Source: Leptoclinus maculatus (lineage: Eukaryota > Chordata > Actinopteri > Perciformes > Stichaeidae). From it: 64,000 nucleotides of DNA. Shown in pieces: positions 21,894 to 34,100 of this stretch. The stretch is from contig JAVDOI010000010.1 of NCBI GenBank assembly GCA_032191485.1, forward strand, positions 1,192,501-1,256,500, in the 5' to 3' direction. The first letter of the stretch is position 1. Each line of letters opens with the position of its first letter. The notes beneath the pieces are model-generated. The model was given only the letters and a program-made list of their open reading frames with translations. It did no database searches and was not told the DNA's origin. Position numbers and translations under genes: made by a program.

Positions 21894-24800
21894 TCAGGCG
21901 GTAGTGGACTTGTTGGTCAGGCGGGAGTTGCTCTGGTCGGAGACTCGTTCTGTGACTTTCATCTTCATGCACGACTGCTTCTCATCCATCAACATCTCGG
22001 CCGGTAGGCACCAGCAGCACAGGCAGGACTGGAGGAGGGAGAAAGGTGGTCGGAGGGATTATGAAGTGTAGGCTGAGAGAAACGTTTGCATACGGCAAAA
22101 GAAAGGAACAAGTAGTTATTGCCTTAAAGGAGCTGTATTGGACATTCTGAACGTTATTATAGCAGCAAATAGTGGAGTAATGTCTCCCTCTGTGTATGTT
22201 TTTATCTGACCTTCTCCGTTCTTTGTCGCTGGCTGCACATGATTTTAGTGCATGTGAGCGTGCCCCACTGGTTAGCTCACAGCTCACAAGCTCGCCGCCG
22301 ACATTTTGTGAGCTGTTGACAGGCAAGCGAAATGCTCCCAATCTCGGATCTTGCTCGTTTAAAGGCAGCTCCAAACAGTTAGATGTTTTATCAGTTCGAT
22401 ACGAAGCTGGAGCCAGCAACCGGTTAGCTTAGCTTAGCACAAGAAGTTACAGTGCCCGACCAACAAAGTTGCACAACCACAATTGTTGTGTTTAGGTTTT
22501 TTTTTTAATACAGATTAAACAGATGAGATACAACATTTTAATTAGCGAGCTTTAGAGATGCTAGTAGCTGGATTTTGTTACCTTCGGTCGGAGCCAGGCT
22601 AGCTTGTTTCTAGTCTTTATGCTAAGCTACGCCAAGCGGCTGCTTCATATTAATCGTATGGAAATGAGAGTGGCATCAATCCTCTCATTAAGCGAATAAG
22701 AACCCCATTTTTTAAAGATATTTTCACTCTGCGCGTGGCACACGTATAACTAAGTTGCACCTTACCCTGAAGCAGTTCTTGAAGCGCTTGCTGACCACGT
22801 AGAGGGCGATTGGGTTGATGCAGGAGTTGATGGATGCCATGTTGATGCCAATGTAGTCCAACACCAAAAAGAAACTAAAAACAGTTACAGAGATTAGTCT
22901 TCTACCTCTCCCTGCCCGGAGGGTGATTCATTCTTCTTCTAAATTGTCATGTCTGCTCTGTGGAACACGGCTTTTCCTTCCATACCTGAGCAGTTCGCAG
23001 CGGTTTGGATCTTTCTCGTCGTAGATGGTGAGCTTCAGGATACGGCTGAGGTGGAGAGGCAGCCAGCACACGGCGAAGACCAGAACCAGGCAGAACACCG
23101 TCTTAGCCACCTCCCTTCGCTGAACACACACAAACACACATAAATCACTGTCTAGTAATCAGAATCAGCTTTATTGGCCATGTACGCGTACGCATACAAG
23201 GAATTTGACTCCGGTTTTTCGTTGCTCTTCACGTACATACACAGAGTTTACAAATAACAGGGAAACAATTTTAATATATATATAAAAAAAGAACAAATGT
23301 GAGCATAAACATGTAACGACTATGTAGTAACCGATTGGACCGACAGATAGGGTACATGGTGAAATTTGTACACAAAGAAGTTTTATATCCTTGGAAAGTT
23401 TTTGCCTCAAGGTTTTTGTTTTCATAAATCAAAACAAATAAAGTAGAACATTAAATTGCCAAGTTGGGCAATAAGGCCCAATTGTAGTTTTTATCGCTTC
23501 AATTGGACACGCTTGTGAATGTGTGAATGGTCTTGTGTTACAGTTTTGAACATAAAAGATTCCCTTGTGTCAGTTTTGTGTTTGCCCTGCCACTGATAAG
23601 AAACATCTAATTTGAACTCTCTTTTAACACTCAATGTGAGGACAGTCAGTAGCCACAAAATGGGGTAAATGACACGTCGGCCATCAGCGAACCTGCTTGA
23701 GGTGGTCACTGAGAGCGATCTGGACTCCATTCTTCTTCCTCAGCATCTCGCAGGTCATCAGGGTGTAGAAAATAGCAGTGCAGACCAACGGCAGGCAGAA
23801 ATATGCACTGAACAGCCACCAGTCCTTCGCTGATTTATAAAACTGCACAGAGGAAACAGGAGAACGGCGATGAGTTACGCGCCAGCATCTGTACGAGAGA
23901 GCTCACAGTTAAAGGTGAAACATTTCAGAAGTAAATTGAAGGGACGTATCCCCAGTCTGACCTGGACCGGAGTGAGACTCAAGGGTGTGTCTCAAATTCA
24001 CTTGTTGACTTTCATTTAAAAATCAATTCATCAAAGTACCTTCAGTGGAATCGAAGGTCGGTGGGAGACACGTGAACGCACACGTTACACACACGCAGGC
24101 TCTGCCGTGTTTCCTGTCAGCCAAGAGAGCAATAACTCCTGTGATATGCCGCTTTCTTTCTATTTGACGATGCTTTCGACTTCTGTAAACTCCGTGTGAC
24201 CCCGATATAGCCAGGAAGTCTTTCACAATATGGTAAGCATGCACATATATTCATACACGGGTCGCACATACATCTGCATCTCCTTGTGTGTTTGTACGTG
24301 TCAGTGTGTATTATGCGTGCATGTGCAGGTTTGCAGCACGCACAGCTGTGTCAACAAACACCATTTTACTTCACACTGAATTACACGAGTATGTGTGTCA
24401 CAGCTCACCCTCATGAAGTCGGTCGTCTGCATTGGGTGCAGCAAACAGATCCTCAAGTGTTCTCCCCTGTAGTCCATGGTGATCATGTCAAAGGCTATTG
24501 CCTCTGGCACAGCCAGGACCACGGATATTATCCAGATGAGCGCTATTTCGATAGCCATCCACTTTGGAACGCCGATCCCTTTGATCCGGCTCCAGGAGGC
24601 CACGGCGCGATACCTGGAAGATCCAACGTGTGCAGGCAGTCAACCAACAAATTAGGTCAGAAGTCACCGCTCTGACAATGTTTCTGTAACCCTGTGACCG
24701 TTACGTCACGCTAGACAATGAAAACAGGTGGTCCATTGGTTGGGACCCTGATTACCTGTCGATACTCAAAGCGCACAGACTCAGCACTGTGATCCCCACG

Positions 24801-25330
24801 GAGGCTTTCTGGACGAACGGCACCATCTTGCACAGAGCTACGCCGAAAGGCCAGTCCTCTGCCAGGAGCTGATGAGAGAGAGAGAGAGAGAGAGAGTTGA
24901 TGACAGAGTTAAACCATGAGAGGGAGTGAAGCAAATCGTCTGGCACCAAGTTGTTCTCTCCAGCCTCGGGGGTCCAGTGTTGACCAGATATCCGTGAACC
25001 TGAAGTTATCGGTTTCTGTGATTCTCCAGACCTTTTCTTTTCTCACAAGTCAGGTTACATTTTTTTTTGGTCTTTTTTCTTGAAAACACGAAACCCCTGT
25101 TTGGCCTCAAGGCAAGGTAACCCAGGCAGGTAACAAAACTCTGCTAAACCAGTACAGTATTCAAACTGTTCACGTCTGCTTTGTATGAGTGACTGGAATG
25201 TGAGGGTGGATCAATTGGAATCATGTGTATCTCCCCCATACCTCCCATGTCTCTCCAGTCTCTGGTATGCAACAGCAGCCAGTTGTTTTAACATGCCTAC
25301 CCCCTTACCCAAATATACAGAAGCTTTGGT

Positions 25331-25367
<37 letters not shown>

Positions 25368-26067
25368 ATGAGCTCAACAGATAATAACATGGCAGAGCCA
25401 TAAGGGCTCAGGATGTAATAACATGGAAAAAGCCTCCTTTCAAGAGTGCGTATGTGTGAGTCTGCAGACAAGTGTGTTATGAAAGAATGTGTGTGTGTGT
25501 AAAAGATTAAAAATCCAATATGCAGCAAAATATTTGCATATGACCTCAAACAAGATTGCATCAAAAATTAATTGAAAATCTAAGGGAGTTTTGAATTGAC
25601 AAATAAAAACACTGCTCAGGCCAAAAGGATCGCTCTAACACGGTATTGCTCACCTTGTAAACATTGATGGGAATGCCGATGATGATGTGCAGCAGGTCTC
25701 CGAGTGCCAGACTGCCGATCAGGATGTTCGGCCCGTTACGCATGCACTTATTCTTATAGATGATTCTCAGCAGAGTGGAATTCCCTATGATGCCCACAAC
25801 AAACACCAGGCAGGACACCAGCGTGTTGATGTACTTGAAGGTGTCTCGGATTTCCGTGGGCCCCGTGCACATGGGCGGTAGCCGGCGGCGGGGAATGGTG
25901 ATGTTGGGCCTCACCAGACCCTGCACATCTCTCTCTACCAGCCCAAGTCTCTGTGTAACAGCCAGGACGTCCTGGGCCGCTTGCTGCTTTGACTCCAGCT
26001 GCCCACTGGCCAGAAGGACGTGACCCGCCAAGAGGAGCAACTCCAAGCAGAGGAGATGAGTCTTCAT
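21894..26067 (-). CDS. ednrb: Endothelin receptor type B (class A GPCR)
   Basis: Seven coding exons in phase: 25654-26067, 24756-24868, 24409-24613, 23693-23842, 22986-23119, 22766-22874 and 21894-22028 (419 aa). Signal peptide MKTHLLCLELLLLAGHVLLA; an N-glycosylation site PNIT near residue 54; seven membrane segments. Visible family features: SLALGD in TM2, WPFG and the TM3 lysine in PFVQKASVG, DRY at the exon 2/3 junction, CLLHP in ECL2, CWLPLHLSRIL in TM6, NSCINPIALY in TM7 and the palmitoylated-type SCLCCWC tail. KGEQ-type EDNRA features are absent; YDEKDPNRCELL and the tail support type B. Endothelin receptor B drives neural-crest and pigment-cell development through Gq/Gi. Teleosts often have two copies (ednrba, ednrbb); I cannot assign which. 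Oddity: the second TM2 aspartate (IDIPINVYK in human) is Gly here. An upstream in-frame ATG at 26166 crosses a splice acceptor and was not used. Confidence 0.95.
22400..22715. mobile_element. MITE fragment inside the last ednrb intron
   Basis: Carries 'accggttagcttagcttagc', 'cggagccaggctagcttgtt' and 'ctaagctacgccaagcggct', matching the 19186-19800 family. It lies in the intron 22029-22765, about 50 bp from the exon at 22766. Confidence 0.55.
23157..23420 (+). repeat. Teleost retroposon tail in an ednrb intron
   Basis: Begins AATCAGAATCAGCTTTATTG, then 'ggccatgtacgcgtacgcat' and 'acaaggaatttgactccggt'. This is an abundant teleost LINE/SINE-type repeat, in antisense orientation (tail first). 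It lies in the intron 23120-23692. Confidence 0.6.
24874..24896 (-). repeat. (CT)n pyrimidine tract at an ednrb splice acceptor
   Basis: On the gene strand (CT)11 is followed by ATCAG, the acceptor of the exon that starts at 24868. The microsatellite forms the polypyrimidine tract. Confidence 0.85.
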
Positions 26068-26676
26068 CCTGCAGTTTAGTTTGTAAATGTGTTTTTTTAT
26101 CCAACAAGGCCGCAACTGATCCTCTTTGGGTGTGCCTGGAACACAATTTGCAAGAAAGTATTGCATTCAGGCCTGTTGTTCTGACTACTGGAATATTAAA
26201 CATTCGGGCTCCAGGGTTTATTACGTGACTTAAGCTCACTCAGCTGTATAAAGTTACTAAAACTCACAATTAATACGCAGACACACCCTGCAGAAACATG
26301 TTAGTAATTCTTAGTTTACGGACTGTACAACGATTATTAGAGGAAGAGAGGGGGGGGGGGGTCAGAAAAGGGGGAAGATATTATGTTTTACTTTGGCTAA
26401 AGATAGGGTAGTCTGGCTTTTTTTGTGAGAGCAGCCACTTTTCCATAAGCAGGAGACAACCGTTCTGTCCGGTACATGATTAAAGAAGTTGTTTTTTTGA
26501 CATAATGAGGGAAAGATATTACAGTTTAAAGTCAACAAGAGTTCAAAGTATAACATCAATAACCCTGGAGAAGGCCTTGTTTTTTGTTTAAAAGTAAAGA
26601 CCCCGATCATTTTCCTACAGTCCCTAAATCAATCAATTAATGTCCTCCGGTCACAGCAGTTTAAGCTCTTACTTAC

Positions 26677-26935
26677 CTAACTCGCAGCCGGAGCAGAAAT
26701 CCAATACATGTGCCTCTTCGGATCAAACTTTCCCGGTAACTTTAAAGCTCTCAGGACAGAGAAAAGTCCCCAGATTGGAGGGATGCTGTTCCTGAAGTGA
26801 CGCTCCCAGTCATCCTCCACTGTCACTGGTGTCAACGTGAAAGAGCTCCAGAAGCTCCAGTGGGCTCCTCTGGTATGCTCGCTCCTCTCCAGTCTCAGTG
26901 TACACAGTGTCAAGAGTCTGCAGAGTTTCTCCCTG
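26677..26935 (-). promoter_or_regulatory. Candidate non-coding first exon (5' UTR) of ednrb
   Basis: A consensus donor GTAAGTAAG lies on the minus strand at 26668-26676, and a plausible acceptor (TTGTGTTCCAG, ending at 26136) sits 69 bp upstream of the ATG. Together they define an intron of about 540 bp in the 5' UTR. The exon would start near the hairpin at 26936-26979, whose loop contains the TATA-like CCATAAGA on the minus strand. The start site is inferred, not shown. Confidence 0.45.
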
Positions 26936-26979
26936 CCCTCCAACCCCTCCTCTTCTTATGGAGAGGAGGGGTTGGAGGG
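26936..26979. promoter_or_regulatory. Perfect 18-bp inverted repeat at the ednrb promoter
   Basis: CCCTCCAACCCCTCCTCT (26936-26953) and its exact complement (26962-26979) are separated by the 8-base loop TCTTATGG. The stem is a homopurine/homopyrimidine-like strand pair. Position at the upstream edge of the presumed first exon suggests a core-promoter or 5' UTR element. Confidence 0.7.
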
Positions 26980-26999
26980 AGACCGAGGAAGACAGACAG

Positions 27000-28258
27000 G
27001 ATGTTTACAAGTTAATCAGTGTTCATTACAGCGCCCTCGTTTTAATGCAGGCAATGGGGTAAAATCATAAATCACTTCATGACTATATGTATATATATAT
27101 ATATATTATATTGTGTTGTTGGTACTGAATGGTGAGTTTATATAGTGCCTTACTTCATCTTTATTTTGGCATCCGTTAATATTCCTACAGGGATTGATCA
27201 TCGCTGTTTCATTTGTCATAATAAAGTGTTTCAGTTTAGCTCCCATTGTTCTCTTTTATAAGACAAACAGTGAAACAAGACCAGCGTTTGATATTGAGCC
27301 ATTTCATTCAATCCACATCAATCAATCATCACGTGGGCCTCATCAGGCTGTTAATGTGCAGTCACATTGTAGTTAACGGCACCGTGTTCGCCAAGCTGCT
27401 CCTCACTGTAATGAAAGACACATCAGTACTGCAACAATAGAACTTGTTATCAGTCAAATCTCAGGTATTTGCTGTTACAGTCAATGTTATCAGCATTTAT
27501 TTAACCTGTTTGGAACGGGAGCCTGACGACACAACTTAACCAGTTAGTTGTCAAAGTATTTGGAAATCAGTTTTGAATATATGACCAGAAAAAAACCCCA
27601 TTTATCAATTAAAAAGGCTGAGCAAGATATACATTTTCGGCGACATTTTGAAATAAAAAATGTTGCACAAGGTGACATTTTGACCTGACGATGGCGCTAT
27701 ATAATTAATTCTGAGGGGGACAAGAATATTTATACAGAACGTCATGACTATACATCCAGTAGCTGAAACATTTCACTAAAACATCAAAACATTTCAACTC
27801 CATCCGGCCGCAACAGTCAAAGTCAGGGGATCGCCAAAGTCGGTAGGATTCATCCTCTGTTGTCTCGAGATATTTCAGTCTGGACCCAAGTGGTGGATGG
27901 ACTGACATTGCTATCTCCAGAGCTACTAGCATGGCTGAAACCACACAAAGAGATCTACTAAAAAATATCTTCATGTTAGAGTTGCTTGACAACAATTAAA
28001 TAACTTTGGCACTTTGGTTTATTTTCCAAATGGGACAATGGTCAAGGATGGGCACCTATCTTCTATTTCAGAGCAGTAGGGCGAGACCGGGAAAGGTTCA
28101 AACACTTTTCTTGTCTCAGCACCTCCAGTATTTCTCCCTGACGTTTTCGCTCTCTAAGTTTTTGACCCTCACGTGTCTACTGCAAATAGCAATGTTTCCA
28201 ACACCTCCAACTAAACCACAGAATGAATGAATTGATGTCAAATACAAGGAGTCACCAT
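27000..28258. other. Intergenic stretch upstream of ednrb
   Basis: A/T-rich sequence with a short (TA)n near 27088-27106. I see no coding exon or recognisable transposon. It could contain ednrb regulatory sequence, but nothing specific is visible. Confidence 0.4.
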
Positions 28259-29361
28259 TGTTACAACCTGCCCCACTGCCGAGGTGTCAAGAAAGTCAAG
28301 AAAAGTTGAGGTCCCAGGAAGGCCGCCTTGAGCCAGCAATACATGTTCAAAGTATGAAGTATCAGGTCAGAGGGACACAAAGCATAACAATTGAAATTCA
28401 ATAATCATATTAAAGGGCAGTGTGTATTACGTAACAATGTAAAAATTATTAACAAACATAATCCAAATAATAATGAATGTATGTGTGCAAGGTAAAGTGA
28501 TTTAATAAATATAATCTACTGAAAATGAGATATCGGTAAACCTTGTGAGATGTAACTCAAGATGTGTGTGCGTAAGAGACTGGAAAGGAGAGTAGGAAAC
28601 AGATGTGTTCGTGACTAAGAGAAGTAGAGAAGTAGCTTTAGGTGGAGTCTGTCAAAGATTAAGAAAGAAGGAACAGAGAGCATCCGGGTGTAACCGAGGA
28701 CACCTAGAGAATGGATGAAGTCATAATAATCATGTGCCATTAATGTGAGGATGAGGGGTTTATAAAGAGAATGATATGCCATAGGTATCGGGATTCATCG
28801 CGGGACGATACGGCCGTCCACGTGCTCGACTGAGACAATGGACCTCGTTCGGACAGCGGAGGACTTCGTCTTTTGGTCACGGAGCAAAGACCGCAGTTCG
28901 CGACCAAAGATTAAAGGACGGAGATGTTCCTCTCCCCACTGTGTGACTTTAATATCTGGACAAGCTGAAGGACACAGCCCCACCTTAAAGACTTTGTACT
29001 GAGCCTGAAGGATCGCTGAACGGACTTTGCTGTCCCGCACAGGAGGAGCTGAAGGTCTCGGCCGGACCTCCGCTCCTACAACCGCCAAAAAAAGATTTAT
29101 TTCTTCATTGATTCAACTCCACCGAAGTCTCGGCATCGAAACTGATGAGTAGAGATAAAGGACATTACAATCAAATAAGAAATTGTAACTGATCGAATCA
29201 AGTATAGTACTATTTTGTGCGTGCTGAGCTGTACCCCTGCTAAAACTATCCTGCAATAAATATATAATCTGCATTTAAAGTAAATCTCTCAGAGAATTCA
29301 TTTGCTTGAGTAGTAGAGTTCCTCGTGGCAGTAAAAGGTTAAATCTATTGTATGTCTAACA
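28259..29361 (+). mobile_element. LTR-like block (solo or partial long terminal repeat)
   Basis: Begins TGTTACAACC and ends GTCTAACA, giving TG...CA with 5-bp inverted TGTTA/TAACA. Inside are TATAAA (28761-28766) and AATAAA (29255-29260), the order expected of U3-R-U5. There is no clear primer-binding site after the end, no target-site duplication, and no gag or pol nearby. It may be a solo LTR or a misread of another repeat. Confidence 0.35.
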
Positions 29362-30059
29362 ACAAGAGTTCTGAATGGTTATCCAAGTTTCCAGTCCACT
29401 TAACAACCCCTTACGGTTTTCTAGCAATCCTAACCGTTTGAACCTAACCTGGCAATTTACCAAGAGCCCGGATCCAGAAGAGGAAAGCTGCCATAACTGA
29501 CGCGACCGGTGGAAGCACCTGGCCAGGGCGGCCCCTCGGCCGAGTGCACGTTTACCGGAGGAAGCAGGGTAGACGTCAGGAGTAACGGTAGTGAGCAGAG
29601 CCAGGCGAGTTTCCTCACCACACCAGCTTACCAACCTTTTAATAGAGAGCTGAGTAACCAGTACGCCCCGTATCGGGCTTGTAGAAACCCCCGGATCTAA
29701 CAGAGGTAACAATAAGATCGAACAATACAAAATGTGATGGGACCACACCCCAATCTTGCGTGAGGGAACAATAAGATATCACGACTTACTTTTAAATCAC
29801 TTTAATAATGACTAATCCAGAATACTGAGTTGCTGTTGAACTTTCTTCAGAGCATTGAGCACTATATGTGTAGGCCTTTATCTCTATATATCTATATGCA
29901 TATGTGTGATATGCAGTATGGTGGTTTAAATGAGCATATAGTTCTTATTGTTAGTATGAATCTCCTCTCCCTGGTGTCACACCACGTGCTTAGTTTTCTC
30001 TTTGTGACTTTACTGTCAAGGATGAACATGTTGGAAGTGATCTTTCACTTCATCCACTC
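29362..30059. other. Unassigned sequence after the LTR-like block
   Basis: Relatively GC-rich (29360-29700), with 'aacaataagat' repeated near 29708 and 29766. It may be leader sequence of the same retroelement, but no protein motif is seen. Confidence 0.3.
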
Positions 30060-31160
30060 TCTGCATCGTAAAGCAATTCTCCGGTCACGTAAAGATCCAA
30101 TGAGGATCACGCGTGTGAAACGTGTGAAACGATCTCCGTCCACGCGGCGTTTCAGCATCGTTTTCGAAATGACCTCCGTCCAGACTAACACGCCTGAAAA
30201 CGAATATCACGGGACTCTTCACGTACACTGGCCATGCGCCGATGTAAACAGGAAGTAGATTGGTTGCTTAGTTAAAAAAAAATACGACAGAGTAATAAAG
30301 TAGTCTTTGATAATGAAAGGTCGTGTTTGATACTTGAGATCTTCTCTAAAATCTTCCTCTATGAACTCAAACAGACACATTTCGTGGAAAGTTTTAGAAG
30401 TTTTATTTTTCAGACTTAACGTTAGTTACAGCGCTGCTGTATATATATATATATATCTCTCTCACACATCACATTTACTTTAAAATCAACACTTACACGT
30501 AAAGGTTTACTCGATTATGGGTCATAAATGTGGTCAACACACGTCTCTCACTCGTTCCCTCGGTTTCGTTGTTCTCACTCGTAGCTCTGCTGGTGTCTCT
30601 GTCCTACTGGAGAGCAATTCGTGTTTTGTTCCTTTTACAGTTTATCTGCGGACTTCACAATAGTTGTGCAGAACAAAATAAGCATTAATAAGAAAAGGAA
30701 AGTCCTCCGTTTTGTGTCCATCCCCCTCCCTAAAGCCGCTAACCGTGACTTCAGACGTCCGCTCCGTAGGTCTGATAACGCCGCTCGCTGATCGCTCCAA
30801 TAACAGCTGCTTCCTCTGTAATAATGCAGACTTTAACTGGACAACAGCTGCTAGTAAAGACAACACGGTCAGCAACGCCTGTAATCAGTTGTCCATGTTG
30901 AATTAACCTGGTAGTCGATCGGTAATCAATGTTGTTGTTTGTGAGCTTACGGTCACGTGATAGACACGTGACGAATCAGGGAAGGACACGTCATGACTGC
31001 TAAGAACCAATCAAGTAGCGAACGCGGGTGTCTACGTCATCGTTTCCAAACGTATCCGTCCTCGGGAGCGTTTCCAAACGCCGGCGTAGTGTGGACGCTC
31101 GGTGTAAACGTAGCAAGACATAGTCCACACATAGTAGTGTGGACGTGGCATCAGAAGAGA
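30060..31160 (-). mobile_element. PIF/Harbinger-type DNA transposon remnant
   Basis: A minus-strand fragment (about 30642-30740) encodes PFLINAYFVLHNYCEVRR, matching the conserved C-terminal segment of PIF/Harbinger (HARBI1-like) transposases, followed by a stop. The flanks are CpG-rich, with related GTTTCxAAACG and 'gtccacac'-like segments on both sides. The rest of the transposase is not found. Boundaries are approximate. Confidence 0.5.
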
Positions 31161-34100
31161 GTTACTCACAGGCCAGACGGCCATCAACACCACGTGTTTG
31201 TCTGTTGATAGATTGCGATCTCAGCGGAGCCTTAAGAATTTGTATTCGCCGGATTGTGTGTTTTCCGATACTGTTTGACTGCTTCGTGTTAAGGCCACTT
31301 CAAACAAGAGAGTTCAAAGGAAAAACATTCTTATCTTTGTTGAACTGTACAGCATCAGCCTGATTGTATCATGCAGCCGCTTGCATGTGATGTGGATCAG
31401 TGGCCAAATGTTACTGAGGTAATAAATAATAATACGGTGCCATTTGTGCTCCATTATAATGAGAACTATTGTGCTTTTTACTCCACTACATTTATTTGAC
31501 AGCTGCATTTACTGCTTTACAAATTAAGATTTTGCATACACAACATAATCCTCTTATAAGATATTACGCATTTATAAAGTATAGTAATAGACTAAATCAA
31601 TATATGAACTAGTTAGAATTATCACTACAGTATCAAAACAGTGCAGGACACATGAATCGTTGTTGGACCTTTGTTTAGTTAAGGCGTTAGGTTGGATGCC
31701 AGAATATTAAGATGTTCCAGACAGCTGTGTGAAATCCTTTAACTGGAAACATTTGCGGTTATGCCGCCTCTTCCTTACCTTAAAGGGATATTTAGGGTGT
31801 TTTTGAAGGTTGTATGAGGTACTTATCTATAGTCAGTGTATTAACTACAATGTTTGGAGCAGCAGGGCGATGTGCCAACACGGGATCAAAGCAATGTACT
31901 GCTGTGGACGTATTAGTCACATGAAGAAAATCACTTTGAGTTTACGCTATATTTAGAATATTAAAATAAAATCTATCGACCGGTATTTCGTTTTTTCAGT
32001 CTAGTGGCTTCATATAAGTCACGGTTGTAGTCACCGACATTAGTTTGTGGACTGCAGTAAGTACGGCATTTTGTCCGAGTAATTAACACGAGTAATGTGT
32101 CATTTTACTTATTATATTTTGCAAGTAACTTGTGACTGCTCAGGAATATTTTAACAGCTAAATGAGTCAATGTGACTCCACTAGTTTGCTACTTTGAAAG
32201 AAACTCTGACATCAATAGGTTAGCTGTCGTTTTACTATCTCCCATATCGGTAACAGACTTTTACAGCTCTTGTCTGTGACGGACAGATTTACAATTCAGA
32301 GCAAAGAGGGTCTCACTCGGCCTTCTCGTTGTCTATGTCTTTTTTGTTTGCTTTTTTTTACGAGAGCAATTCACCTCCCCCCCCCCCCCCCCACCGATCT
32401 CCATGAGCTGGTTTCTTCAAAAGTGAGATATCATCTTCAAATTGACCAGATCCAACGAGGACAAAGGGCTGACTTGTTTTGAACAAGCAGGGATTCATTG
32501 GAGTAAGTGTCAATAAAAGGGCATCTTACCTAACACACAATGCACCCTCTGATCCCACTCAGTTAGAGGCATCCTCACTTTACAACTGAATCATGGCTGC
32601 CGGTGTGTTTTTATGAACACATCTTGCCCCCAAGAGTCAAACTGGACTGACTTTTGCCCGGCGGCCTTGTTATCCGGGCGGTGGGTTAGTAGAGAGCAAT
32701 TAGCTGCCATTTCATTCGATCTATAAAAGAGGCACTCTTAATCTATAATCGGGGGTACATTTCACAAGTAGTGTGCTTTAAGTAAGAATATTCCGTCAGT
32801 GTAATATATCCACTATTGCAAAGCTTAATGTTAACATTTTCATTGATATTTTAAAGGAAAGTATATTTTATTTTAGCACTTTTGAGTACCTTAGTTGACA
32901 GGTAACATAGTCGACAATTTCCCTATTTTAGCCCATCAACTCAGCCTATCATGGCTAATATCAGGTTATCCTTAAATCTAAACATGTATTTGAATTAGAA
33001 TCATAAAAGAATTGCAAACATAACACCTTACTCAACATAGTTGATGGTCAGATAATATGCTCTTTGTTATTACAGATGAAATATTTAAAATAAATGACAC
33101 CCTCCTGTTACGCTGGTCACACGTTTTCAAGATGAAGTCATTTTTATTAGCGAGGGGATTTTCTGTTAGTTACATAGTTGACAGAACTTATATTTTATAT
33201 TCATGTGATTTAAATATGAAACTCAATTTTAAAAATTGTATTTGTAAGTATTTAGAATTAAATACTTACGCTAACTTTCATGGTTTTTTAATCATTATTT
33301 GATTTCAAGACCCACTCAATTGAAAAATGGACATTGCAAAAACTGTCAATTTAACATCATGACAATTTCAAGCTAAATGAATCTCCTGGTTCATTCTTAA
33401 CTCTGACAATGCTTTGTTCTTTCTGCTCGGTCCTCAAGTTCCTTTGTCCTTTCATTTCCACTGGATCCTACTGACAAATTAAATGTACACACTATAGTTC
33501 CACTAAGAAGCTTCTGTTTCTAACACATACATATATTCAGTTGTTTTCGAAAGAAATGAACCCCGGGTTCCCTCTGATCGAGGTCCTTCTGGAAAAGATA
33601 GAATTCTCAACTTTATATAAACATCAGTTCATCTGCTGTTGACCTCCGCTGTTCAATCCAAAAGGCTATAAAATCACTGGTAAAAGTACATGGAAGTCTT
33701 AAGACTGGCGTTTCCTAAAATAATGAAAAAAAACAATTTTATAAGTAAATGTCTTCAAGGTGTTTACCATCTGCGTCAAGAGCAGAGCACATGCTTCCAC
33801 TGCCTGCGATGCCGTCAGAGGTCTGTCACAGGCATTGAACTTTAAAGGCCAGCAGACATGTTGTAATTACAAGGCTCTGCCACAATGATAGGCGCTGTTG
33901 CAGTAGTCATTACAGAACAGCCTGTTTTTTACACAGGTAGGAGCCTGTTGTAAAAATGTGTCCCGTCTGTGTCCTGTAGCTTTGTAACCCTCTCCAGGGT
34001 TTGACTCTCCCCCCCTCTGAACAGAGACATTGTGCCCCTCACATCAACGTTAGGCACCGATGAAATGACTAAACTGCAGGCCCTCGGGCTACCGCTGCAC

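Noticed and set aside
26068..26166. Upstream in-frame extension of ednrb starting MQYFLANC
   Set aside because: It crosses a splice acceptor (TTCCAG) and has no signal peptide; the downstream ATG gives a proper signal sequence.
25754..26239. Second minus-strand ORF overlapping ednrb exon 1
   Set aside because: It is a shifted frame of the receptor exon with no family similarity.
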